This document shows, in pieces, positions 1 through 5,995 of a stretch of 10,212 nucleotides of DNA. A program made the position numbers and the translations under genes. This DNA comes from Bacteroidota bacterium (GTDB lineage: Bacteria > Bacteroidota > Kryptoniia > Kryptoniales > JAKASW01). The notes under the pieces were generated by a model, which was given only the letters and a program-made list of their open reading frames with translations, had not been told where the DNA came from and did not search any database. Numbering within the stretch: position 1 is the stretch's first letter; each line of letters begins with the position of its first letter. The DNA lies in NCBI GenBank assembly GCA_021796055.1, contig JAJYOS010000151.1, positions 1-10,212 of the forward strand, read 5' to 3'.

Positions 1-1175
1 TGGCGGCATTGCGAGTATTTTTCGGTGCCGGGCTTCACCCATAGGGTGTAATTTTCCATGTTGAGCTGTATTGTCCCGTCTTCGTTGAGATGACCCACGA
101 GGTTTTCTGGAAGCTCAAACGCGGAAGTGCATTTGTACAACGAGCCGTCCGGTCCGACGACGAGCGAGTGAGCATCTGCGGCGTAACACATCCCTCCTCC
201 GGGTTGCAGGAAGAGGTCGGTGTCGAACAAATGGAGCCCGGTTTCCTCGCATATCTCAACCATTTGCTTTCTCAGGCTTCGGGATTCGAAGTTGGTGAGT
301 AGATCACAATCGCTTTTTCCCCATACCGGCCTGGCGAAAAATCTCGCCCTCCTATCGTCGCCTACAATCTCCTTGAGAATACGGGCGAACTCCGGAACGG
401 TCTTAAGATTTTCTCTGTCGACGTTCATTCTGACAACGTACATGAGATCGGAATAATTCGATTTCGCGATATACTCAAGGTGGGAGACGATCTTGTCGAA
501 AGTTGGGCCGCCCGCTTCGAGAACTCGCCGCTTGTCATGGAATTCCTTTGGGCCGTCAATGGTGATCTGAAATCTGTTAAGGTTCCATTCCGTGACCGCC
601 TCGTCAAATGTGTCAGGATCCAAAAGGTATCCATTCGTCGTGATCGTTGAACGAAAAGGGACGTTCTGTTCCCTGGAGAGAGCCACCGCGTGAGTGGAAA
701 TGTTTCTGATGACCTCCTTGCCCAGAAGAGGTTCGCCGCCAAACCATTCTATTGAAAAGAGCTTCACTCTTTCCATGTTTGTGGAAATATACTTCTTCAA
801 CCCTTCCTGCATCTTCTTGTTCATCTGGGGCTTCAAGAAGCTCTCATAACAATAGACGCAACGGAAGTTGCATTGCTCCGTGGGCATTAAAATGAGGCTC
901 ATGTGGTCGTTTGTCTTTTGCATTACATCGAATGATGCCATGTAATCCGAGATTTCGTTCGCTTCTTCAGGGACTACAAATCCGGTATCTCTAAGCGAGG
1001 AAAACCAAACATGGTCGCTGAGCTCAAACTTCTGTTGCTTCCAGGCTTCCGCAAAGGAAGGGAAGAGGGGATCGAACTTATCGAGTTCGATTATGGCACC
1101 CGTCCTCGAATTGAAGAGGCGAGACCCTTTATCGTTTTTGGCTATCACATTGTAGCGGCTCTTCTTGTAGCTCAT
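1..1175 (-). CDS. Radical SAM/SPASM domain enzyme (3' end cut by window edge)
   Basis: Reading the minus strand from the ATG at 1175 gives 391 open codons running off base 1. A radical SAM core is clear: the 4Fe-4S motif QCNFRCVYC at residues 101-109 (C102, C106, C109), FGGEP at 145-149, TTNGYLL at 179-185 and ITIDGP at 204-209. A SPASM-type C-terminal region follows, with C330, a GPDGSLYKC segment ending at C349, and C390 probably opening the last cysteine cluster, which lies outside the window. The first ~35 residues (SRYNVIAKN, then LFNSRTGAIIELD) look like the short beta-rich N-terminal segment seen in many peptide-modifying SPASM enzymes. The family uses S-adenosylmethionine and auxiliary Fe-S clusters for radical chemistry, often RiPP maturation or sulfatase activation. 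The substrate is unknown and no precursor peptide is visible. The start has GGAG seven bases upstream and a sigma-54-type promoter before it. Confidence 0.93.
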   Translation of the reverse strand, partial: MSYKKSRYNVIAKNDKGSRLFNSRTGAIIELDKFDPLFPSFAEAWKQQKFELSDHVWFSSLRDTGFVVPEEANEISDYMASFDVMQKTNDHMSLILMPTEQCNFRCVYCYESFLKPQMNKKMQEGLKKYISTNMERVKLFSIEWFGGEPLLGKEVIRNISTHAVALSREQNVPFRSTITTNGYLLDPDTFDEAVTEWNLNRFQITIDGPKEFHDKRRVLEAGGPTFDKIVSHLEYIAKSNYSDLMYVVRMNVDRENLKTVPEFARILKEIVGDDRRARFFARPVWGKSDCDLLTNFESRSLRKQMVEICEETGLHLFDTDLFLQPGGGMCYAADAHSLVVGPDGSLYKCTSAFELPENLVGHLNEDGTIQLNMENYTLWVKPGTEKYSQCR

Positions 1176-1182
1176 TTCATAT

Positions 1183-1186
1183 CTCC
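1183..1186 (-). promoter_or_regulatory. Ribosome binding site of the radical SAM gene
   Basis: GGAG lies seven bases before the ATG at 1175. An overlapping out-of-frame ATG four bases earlier hits a stop after two codons, so the spacing favours 1175 as the true start. Confidence 0.7.
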
Positions 1187-1209
1187 GGTTTTGTTCACGA
1201 GAAGATTCT

Positions 1210-1225
1210 TGCGAATGGCGTGCCG
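1210..1225 (-). promoter_or_regulatory. Sigma-54 (-24/-12) promoter for the radical SAM gene
   Basis: The minus strand reads CGGCACGCCATTCGCA. Against the RpoN consensus TGGCACRNNNNTTGCA it differs at two positions only, and it keeps the invariant GG and GC with exactly 10 bases between them. Transcription would begin near 1199, giving a leader of about 24 nt that contains the GGAG ribosome site before the ATG at 1175. Position, orientation and two tandem operator-like repeats upstream all agree with an activator-dependent sigma-54 promoter. This is a motif match, not experimental evidence. Confidence 0.72.
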
Positions 1226-1274
1226 CCTTTGCGCCTTCGATTCTGAAGCGGATATGAAGTAACTCTCGCTAGTT

Positions 1275-1292
1275 TTCCGAAATTCTGGAAAA
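1275..1292 (-). promoter_or_regulatory. Enhancer-like operator, promoter-proximal copy
   Basis: Plus-strand sequence TTCCGAAATTCTGGAAAA. It is partly palindromic (TTCC...GGAA; 12 of 16 positions symmetric in the 16-bp core) and 16/18 identical to the copy at 1307-1324. Its centre lies about 83 bp upstream of the predicted sigma-54 start site, within the usual range for enhancer sites of NtrC/PspF-type activators. The adjacent activator at 1614-2600 is the obvious candidate to bind it, but that link is inference. Confidence 0.6.
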
Positions 1293-1306
1293 CAACGAGT
1301 CGTACG

Positions 1307-1324
1307 TTCCGAAACTCCGGAAAA
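1307..1324 (-). promoter_or_regulatory. Enhancer-like operator, promoter-distal copy
   Basis: Plus-strand sequence TTCCGAAACTCCGGAAAA, with outer arms TTCCG and CGGAA. It is a direct repeat of the copy at 1275-1292, with starts exactly 32 bp apart, close to three helical turns, so both sites face the same side of the DNA. Its centre is about 115 bp upstream of the predicted start site. Confidence 0.6.
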
Positions 1325-1458
1325 TGGTTCATCAAGAGCCCAAGGTATGTGAAGTTTTGTGATCTAAAATTGGTATGCTGTCCGGTTTGAAAGGGCTTAT
1401 CTCGACCAATGAACCGCACTTCGTATTTCTAGGACATGGTTAAAGGCGGGGCATAGCG

Positions 1459-1567
1459 ATTACCGTAAGACGGCACCGACGCTGTTCAAGTGGACAACGA
1501 TTGTTGCCGCCAACGCGAGCGCTGGCGGCTATTCTTCAGATGTAACGTGGAACAGCATTACGGCAAT
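1459..1567. repeat. Nested inverted-repeat element, possible structured RNA or terminator
   Basis: Three pairs of complementary arms are nested around one centre. The outer pair is ATTACCGTAA (1459-1468) with TTACGGCAAT (1558-1567), one mismatch. The middle pair is GCTGTTC (1481-1487) with GAACAGC (1550-1556), perfect. The inner pair is GCCGCCA (1506-1512) with TGGCGGC (1523-1529), perfect, with a 10-base loop. The inner hairpin could end the activator transcript, but no T-run follows on either strand. Alternatives are a small palindromic mobile element or a structured leader RNA. The spacers between arms are unequal, notably 12 bases versus 1 between the outer and middle arms, so it is not a single continuous stem. 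Confidence 0.45.
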
Positions 1568-1613
1568 TTGTCATCTGCTGCATCCGGCGATCTTTGGGCT
1601 TAGCGAGAGGAAG

Positions 1614-2600
1614 TTAATCCTCCACGACTGCCGGGGTCGAGACTCTTGAATTCTTCCCGGCAACGATCTCATAGACAGTGCTCTTTGAAGTTCCGAGCGT
1701 CTGCGCTACAGATTTGTAGTCTCCGGAACAGGCAGTCATCGTGGCACGCACAAGGTTCTCCCTAAAGCACCTTTCCTTTTCCTTGAGTGAGAGGGTCATG
1801 CCTCTCAGGATTCCGCAATTCATTCCGTAGAACTTCTCTTCAGGGAGGTGATATACTTCTATGACGCGTTCGTTCTCGTCAAGTACTGCGAGCGCATATT
1901 CGACGACATTTCTTAACTCTCGTATGTTGCCTGGCCAGTTGTAGCATGAGAATATTTCCGTCACGTCAGGCGACATGATGACATCTCGACGGCCGTTCAA
2001 TTCGAGAAAATATCCTGCCAGCAATGGGATTTCGTCAATTCTGTCCCGCAATGGAGGCAGGGTCAGTTCACACGCCTGTATTCTATGATATAAATCCACG
2101 CGGAAGGTTTTTTCGGCAACCATCTTGCCAAGGTTCTCACTCGTGGCACACACGAGTCTGAAGTTCGCCTTTTTCGGTGTGACGGAACCAACTGGGTAGA
2201 ACTCCCGATATTCCAGGGCTCTCAAGAGCTTCTTCTGCACCGCGAGGCTCATCTCCGCGACCTCGTCCAGAAAGAGAGTTCCGTTGTCGGCGATTGTAAG
2301 TAGTCCTATCTTATCGGCACGGGCGTCGGTGAACGCCCCCTTGCTATACCCGAAGAGTTCGGTTTCTATAAGATGATCGGGAATGGTCGCGCAGTTTAGA
2401 GCGACAAAATCGCCGGTAGAATTCCTTGGCGAGTTATCGTGGACGAACCTTGATAGGACCTCTTTTCCCGTTCCCGTCTCGCCTGAGATGAGAATGGGAA
2501 GGTCCGATTTAGAGAGCTTTCGAGCCCGCTCGTAAACGTTTCGCACGTTGGCATTCAGAATCACTGCTGTGCAGTGGGTCCCGTTAAATGAAGTTGGCAT
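1614..2600 (-). CDS. PspF-like stand-alone sigma-54 enhancer-binding activator
   Basis: 328 residues from the ATG at 2600. The protein begins almost directly with the AAA+ sigma-54 interaction domain: Walker A GETGTGK (40-46), GAFTDA (88-93) where most activators have GAFTGA, Walker B LFLDE (109-113), arginine-finger segment FRVDLYHR (166-173) and sensor II WPGNIREL (222-229). A helix-turn-helix follows at about 292-312 (GDYKSVAQTLGTSKSTVYEI). There is no receiver, GAF or PAS domain, as in PspF, so control must come from a partner protein, expression level or a small ligand on the AAA+ domain. It would use ATP hydrolysis to open RpoN-polymerase complexes. The likely target is the sigma-54-type promoter of the downstream radical SAM gene. 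An in-frame ATG at 2675 would add 25 residues, but the 2600 start has a near-perfect ribosome site. Confidence 0.93.
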   Translation of the reverse strand: MPTSFNGTHCTAVILNANVRNVYERARKLSKSDLPILISGETGTGKEVLSRFVHDNSPRNSTGDFVALNCATIPDHLIETELFGYSKGAFTDARADKIGLLTIADNGTLFLDEVAEMSLAVQKKLLRALEYREFYPVGSVTPKKANFRLVCATSENLGKMVAEKTFRVDLYHRIQACELTLPPLRDRIDEIPLLAGYFLELNGRRDVIMSPDVTEIFSCYNWPGNIRELRNVVEYALAVLDENERVIEVYHLPEEKFYGMNCGILRGMTLSLKEKERCFRENLVRATMTACSGDYKSVAQTLGTSKSTVYEIVAGKNSRVSTPAVVED

Positions 2601-2603
2601 CGG

Positions 2604-2612
2604 ATCACCTCT
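2604..2612 (-). promoter_or_regulatory. Strong ribosome binding site deciding the activator start
   Basis: AGAGGTGAT on the minus strand, three bases before the ATG at 2600, matches the ideal anti-SD complement GGAGGTGAT at 8 of 9 positions. The upstream ATG at 2675 has only a weak GAG nearby, and a hairpin (2649-2666) would fall inside the extended reading frame. Confidence 0.7.
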
Positions 2613-2648
2613 ATTCAAGTTCTGCAATAGTTCTTGGGAAATTAAACT

Positions 2649-2666
2649 GGTCGGGGCAAACCGACC
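2649..2666 (-). terminator. Small hairpin after the ABC operon
   Basis: GGTCGG and CCGACC form a perfect 6-bp stem around a 6-base loop. The hairpin lies 42 bp beyond the permease stop and before the activator start. On the minus strand it is followed by AGTTTAATTT, only loosely U-rich. It could be a weak or partial terminator separating the ABC operon from the activator gene. Read-through is plausible because all three genes point the same way. Confidence 0.35.
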
Positions 2667-2707
2667 TGGTAGCATAAAAACTCAAGTGACTTTTCACGGT
2701 ATGTTCC

Positions 2708-5092
2708 TTACTCGTATCGCAGCGCTTTGGCCGGATTCGAAAGTCCGGCATTGATCGCCTGGAAACTAAGCGTAAGCATAGCAATCGTAAATACCAGAAC
2801 CCCTGAAGAAATAAATGTCAATGGAGTGAGGTCGATCCTGTATGCAAAGCCGTTAAGCCACCGCGCCATGAAATAAAACGCGACCGGCCACGCAAATAGG
2901 CAGGCGATTAACACCAGCCATATCGTCTCGCGCGAAAGTAAAAAAACTATGTCGGAGATGGATGCCCCGAGCACTTTTCTAATTCCGATTTCTTTAATGC
3001 GTTGTTCCGTCGTGTGCAGCGTCAAACCGAAAAGCCCTAGACAGGCAACCAGCACCGCGACAAGCGAAAACATTATTAGCAGGTGCTCGTTCTCCCGCTC
3101 ATTTCCATATTGCTTGTCCAGGTAATTAGATAGAAACCCATACTCGAACGGATGGTTTGGCAACAACGTGTTCCACGTTGTTTGAACGAAACGGACCGTC
3201 GACGCGGAATTTTTGGATCGAATCCTGACGAGAAGATACCTGCACATTTGAGGAGCAAGCCACATGACAAGAGGGTCGATTCTGTTTCGCAAAGAGAAGT
3301 AATTGAAATCTTTCACTACACCGATTATGGTAAACACGGGACCGTTAGCGGTTTCAATTTTTTTCCCAATTGGATTATGCCAGCCGAAGGACTTTACCAT
3401 GGTCTCGTTCACAATAACGCACGATGAGTCAGAGGGATTAGCTGCAGAGAACGGTCTCCCTTCAATGAGCGCCATACCCATGGTTTGTGTGTAGCCATAA
3501 TCGACGAACCCTTCCCGTACAATCCGCCTTGACAGGCCGTCACTTCCTAGAATAGATACTCGGCCTTGAGTGCCGCTGGATCCAGTCAGCTCCCCGGCCG
3601 AAACGGCGACAATCTTCGGATTGGTGAGCAGCTGTTGTTTCAGCAATTGTATCTTGCTGCGCGACCGGCCGTCACGGAGGGGGATATACATTAAGCTGTT
3701 TTCGTTGAAGCCGAGAGGCTTGCTCGACATAAAGTCCATCTGCATCATGACGACAATTGTCGCTGTAACCAAACCGATTGCGATGCCGAACTGCGAAATT
3801 GTCAGGATCTTTCTGAGAAGGATACCTCTCTTGCTCGAGCTGAATCTTCCCTTTAGCAAGTCCGCGGGGCGAAATGATGAAAGATAAAAAGCGGGGTAGA
3901 TTCCGGCCACAAGACCCACCACCAGTGCCACCGCGCAAAGACCTAGCAGGAATGGGATCTGGTTGTCATAGGATACGATTATTCTGCCGCGCATCATTGA
4001 ATTGAAGGTTGGGAGAATCGCCTCTACCAAAGGGAATGAGAGAAGCAAAGCCACGAAGGAAATCACGATAGATTCCCCGATGAATTGGTAAATGAGGTGA
4101 GAATGATATGAGCCCAGCAGCTTGCGAATTCCCACCTCCCGGGTCCGGATCGCGGAGCGCGCGGTCGTCAGGTTAATGAAGTTTATGCAGGCAAGAAAGA
4201 TCACAAAGAATGCTATTAAACTAAACAGCCTCACCGTGTCAATATTGCCCTCGTCATGATTCATTTGGTACAGAATGTTACCTGAGTAAAGGTGGATATC
4301 CTTTAGCGGCTGAAGATAGATAGCCAAGCCTTTCCAGAGGTTTTCGGGAAGGTTGGTCGCCAAGAACTCAGGTAGTCCTCTCTGGATAACTTCCGATTTG
4401 TAACCTTTGTGCAAGAGAACATAGGTCGCAACATCATTGTCAGCCCATCCTATGAAAGGACTATATTCCTTTTGTAGTGTGCTCAGCGACGCGATCATAC
4501 TGAAACTTAGGTGAGAATTCTTGGGAAAATCCCGAATAACTCCCGTTACCTGAAATGCATTCTGGCCAAACTCGGCTTCTACGGATATGGACTTACCAAT
4601 TGGATCAGCATCGCCGAAGTACCTATTTGCGGCGGACTGGTCAATGACAATATCATATGGATCATCGAGGGCTGTGGATGGGTTGCCTTCTAAGAAATGA
4701 AAAGTGAAGATGTTGAAAATGCTGGAGTCGGCAAAAGATAACCCGTCCTCGTAGAAGCGCTTCTCCTGATGATGACATAGTACCGTTGGCCATATAAGAA
4801 GTCTCGCTGTGTTCTCGATCTCCGGGAACTCGCTCTGTAACGCCGGTCCAAGTGCCGGCATCGTTATGGCCACTCGCTGGACTTGCCCGCCCGGAGACTT
4901 CTGAAGCTCAACGACCCTGTATATCCTGTCGGCCTTCTTGTTGAAGGTATCGTAGTTAAGCTCGTTCAGGACGTAGAGCACTATTAAAGTGAAGATCGTG
5001 AACCCTATGCAAAGGCCCGCGACATTTATGAAGAAGTAAATCTTGGATCCCGAAATGTTTCTGAAGATCGTCTTAAGATAGCTCCGAAACAC
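2708..5092 (-). CDS. FtsX/MacB-type ABC transporter permease (two-domain)
   Basis: 794 residues from a GTG at 5092, or 803 from the ATG at 5119. In 803 numbering, the protein has two repeats, each with an extracytoplasmic MacB_PCD-like region followed by an FtsX-type membrane core. Predicted helices lie near 28-51, 297-318, 346-370, 389-412, 436-460, 680-700, 725-750 and 767-786. Each FtsX core carries the signature after its first helix (REVGIRKLLG at 327-336, KEIGIRKVLG at 709-718). The two halves end in FRPADLLKG and NPAKALRYE. This is the eight-helix layout of the large permeases common in Bacteroidota and Acidobacteriota, which probably act as mechanotransmission-type exporters or extractors rather than classical channels. 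It works with the overlapping ATPase gene just upstream. The substrate is unknown. GTG is preferred because GGAAGG lies eight bases before it and family members begin just before the RSYLKTIFRN-like segment. Confidence 0.93.
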   Translation of the reverse strand: MFRSYLKTIFRNISGSKIYFFINVAGLCIGFTIFTLIVLYVLNELNYDTFNKKADRIYRVVELQKSPGGQVQRVAITMPALGPALQSEFPEIENTARLLIWPTVLCHHQEKRFYEDGLSFADSSIFNIFTFHFLEGNPSTALDDPYDIVIDQSAANRYFGDADPIGKSISVEAEFGQNAFQVTGVIRDFPKNSHLSFSMIASLSTLQKEYSPFIGWADNDVATYVLLHKGYKSEVIQRGLPEFLATNLPENLWKGLAIYLQPLKDIHLYSGNILYQMNHDEGNIDTVRLFSLIAFFVIFLACINFINLTTARSAIRTREVGIRKLLGSYHSHLIYQFIGESIVISFVALLLSFPLVEAILPTFNSMMRGRIIVSYDNQIPFLLGLCAVALVVGLVAGIYPAFYLSSFRPADLLKGRFSSSKRGILLRKILTISQFGIAIGLVTATIVVMMQMDFMSSKPLGFNENSLMYIPLRDGRSRSKIQLLKQQLLTNPKIVAVSAGELTGSSGTQGRVSILGSDGLSRRIVREGFVDYGYTQTMGMALIEGRPFSAANPSDSSCVIVNETMVKSFGWHNPIGKKIETANGPVFTIIGVVKDFNYFSLRNRIDPLVMWLAPQMCRYLLVRIRSKNSASTVRFVQTTWNTLLPNHPFEYGFLSNYLDKQYGNERENEHLLIMFSLVAVLVACLGLFGLTLHTTEQRIKEIGIRKVLGASISDIVFLLSRETIWLVLIACLFAWPVAFYFMARWLNGFAYRIDLTPLTFISSGVLVFTIAMLTLSFQAINAGLSNPAKALRYE

Positions 5093-5777
5093 TCCTCTTC
5101 CCTTCCAAAATGTTTTCATTGGTCACGTGACCGTCAAAAAGTTGTACCACACGATTTGCCCAGCTGGCGTATTCAGTCGAGTGCGTGACCATGACGACCG
5201 TCGTACCATCCTCGTTCAGTCTCGCGAGAAGCTCCATCACTTCCTCCCCGTTCCTCGAATCGAGATTACCCGTAGGCTCATCTGCCAGGATCACTCGCTG
5301 ATTTCCTACCACGGCTCTCGCGACCGCGACTCTCTGCTGTTGTCCTCCCGAGAGCTGCTGCGGATAGTGGTTTCTCCTTGTAGTAATACGCAGCTTATCC
5401 ATCACGGCCATCACCATATCCTTTCGCTGCGAGGAAGCTATACCCATGTGGAGAAGCGGCAGTTCAATGTTTTCGTAGGCTGTGAGCTGGTTAATCAGGT
5501 TGAAATTCTGGAAGACGAAGCCAATGTTCCTTCTCCTAAGATCCGCGCGCCGCTTCTCAGTCAACTTCGACACCTCCTCATCGAGGAAGTAATACTGCCC
5601 TTCGGTCGGACTATCGAGGAGCCCGAGTATGGTGAGCAAGGTAGTCTTGCCGGAGCCGGAAGGGCCGGTGATTGCCACGAATTCTCCGGGATCGATTCGG
5701 AGATTAGCGTTGGCAATGGCGGTCGTTTCGACTTGACCTGTTCGGTAAATTTTTCTTAGGTTGTAAAGTCGAATCAT
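5073..5777 (-). CDS. ABC transporter ATP-binding protein, MacB/LolD/FtsE type
   Basis: 234 residues, full length for the family. All nucleotide-binding motifs are intact: Walker A GPSGSGKT (38-45), Q-loop at Q90 (FVFQNFN), signature LSGGQ (142-146), Walker B VILADE (162-167), D-loop near NLDS (171-174) and H-loop H199 (VTHS). The LNQLT-like and LPLL segments after the Q-loop are typical of the MacB/LolD branch, whose members partner FtsX-type permeases. Its 3' end overlaps the permease start, by 20 bp with the GTG or 47 bp with the ATG, indicating translational coupling and one transporter. The start at 5777 is the first ATG in frame; its ribosome site is poor. It is divergently oriented from the response regulator and probably under its control. 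Confidence 0.95.
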   Translation of the reverse strand: MIRLYNLRKIYRTGQVETTAIANANLRIDPGEFVAITGPSGSGKTTLLTILGLLDSPTEGQYYFLDEEVSKLTEKRRADLRRRNIGFVFQNFNLINQLTAYENIELPLLHMGIASSQRKDMVMAVMDKLRITTRRNHYPQQLSGGQQQRVAVARAVVGNQRVILADEPTGNLDSRNGEEVMELLARLNEDGTTVVMVTHSTEYASWANRVVQLFDGHVTNENILEGKRSVSELS

Positions 5778-5995
5778 TCCCGAAAGTCTGTTGTTGTCAT
5801 CAACATGTAATTGTTTTGATTAAGCTCCAAAGATTATGCCTGATTAATTCAACCTATATATAAACCGGATTCGCGTATCGAAAATTTCACCTGTACGATT
5901 TTGGCACAGCGAGTGTGCGGATTTGATACACTACGGGAATCAGACCATTTCAAGCAAAAATTCGCTTTAGAAGCAAAGGATTATTAGATTTTTCC
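5778..5995. promoter_or_regulatory. Divergent control region between ABC operon and two-component operon
   Basis: This 218-bp stretch must hold promoters in both directions. I find no GG-N10-GC sigma-54 site on either strand. The nearest matches are TGGCACAGCGAGTGTG on the plus strand (5902-5917, perfect -24 element but GT in place of GC) and AGGCATAATCTTTGGA on the minus strand (GG in place of GC). A TATATATA run near 5855-5864 could serve a housekeeping promoter. The response regulator ATG at 5996 has no ribosome site at normal distance; the closest AAGGA ends 16-17 bases away. Confidence 0.5.
5892..5930. promoter_or_regulatory. Imperfect 39-bp dyad, candidate response-regulator site
   Basis: Outer arms TGTA/TACA and inner arms GCACA/TGTGC are symmetric around GCGAG; 11 of 17 arm positions match. 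The same segment can be read as two direct copies of a GATTT-containing unit (GATTTTGGCACA and GATTTGATACA). Its position midway between the ABC operon and the regulator gene suits an operator. It also overlaps the near-miss -24 element, so binding and promoter functions cannot be separated by eye. Confidence 0.35.

Larger units (their letters stand above)
1176..1613. other. 438-bp regulatory stretch without a convincing gene
   Basis: The stretch lies between the stop of the sigma-54 activator and the start of the radical SAM gene. It holds the -24/-12 promoter (1210-1225), two tandem operators (1275-1324) and a nested inverted-repeat element (1459-1567). The small open frames on both strands (9 to 74 codons) lack a good ribosome site. 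The longest on the minus strand (1195-1419) runs straight through the operators and promoter and shows no recognisable leader or core peptide. I see no tRNA and no precursor-peptide gene here. Confidence 0.6.

Noticed and set aside
425..742. 105-codon minus-strand open frame
   Set aside because: Out-of-frame shadow of the radical SAM gene, whose own frame carries all the family motifs but has no stop inside the window.
1195..1419. 74-codon minus-strand open frame between activator and radical SAM gene, considered as a precursor peptide
   Set aside because: It has no ribosome site, runs through both operators and the -24/-12 promoter, and shows no leader/core pattern.
1472..1487. Plus-strand CGGCACCGACGCTGTT as a sigma-54 site
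   Set aside because: GG-N10 is followed by GT and the -12 half does not match; no plus-strand gene follows.
1536..1583. Minus-strand mini-ORF of 15 codons starting MQQMTN with one Cys
   Set aside because: No ribosome site, lies inside the inverted-repeat element, too short and featureless to support.
5121..5132. Perfect 12-bp palindrome GGTCACGTGACC
   Set aside because: Falls within the ATPase codons for GHVT with no promoter context; probably chance.
5127..5759. 210-codon plus-strand open frame
   Set aside because: Lies entirely opposite the ABC ATPase, whose motifs are complete; composition is that of an antisense shadow.
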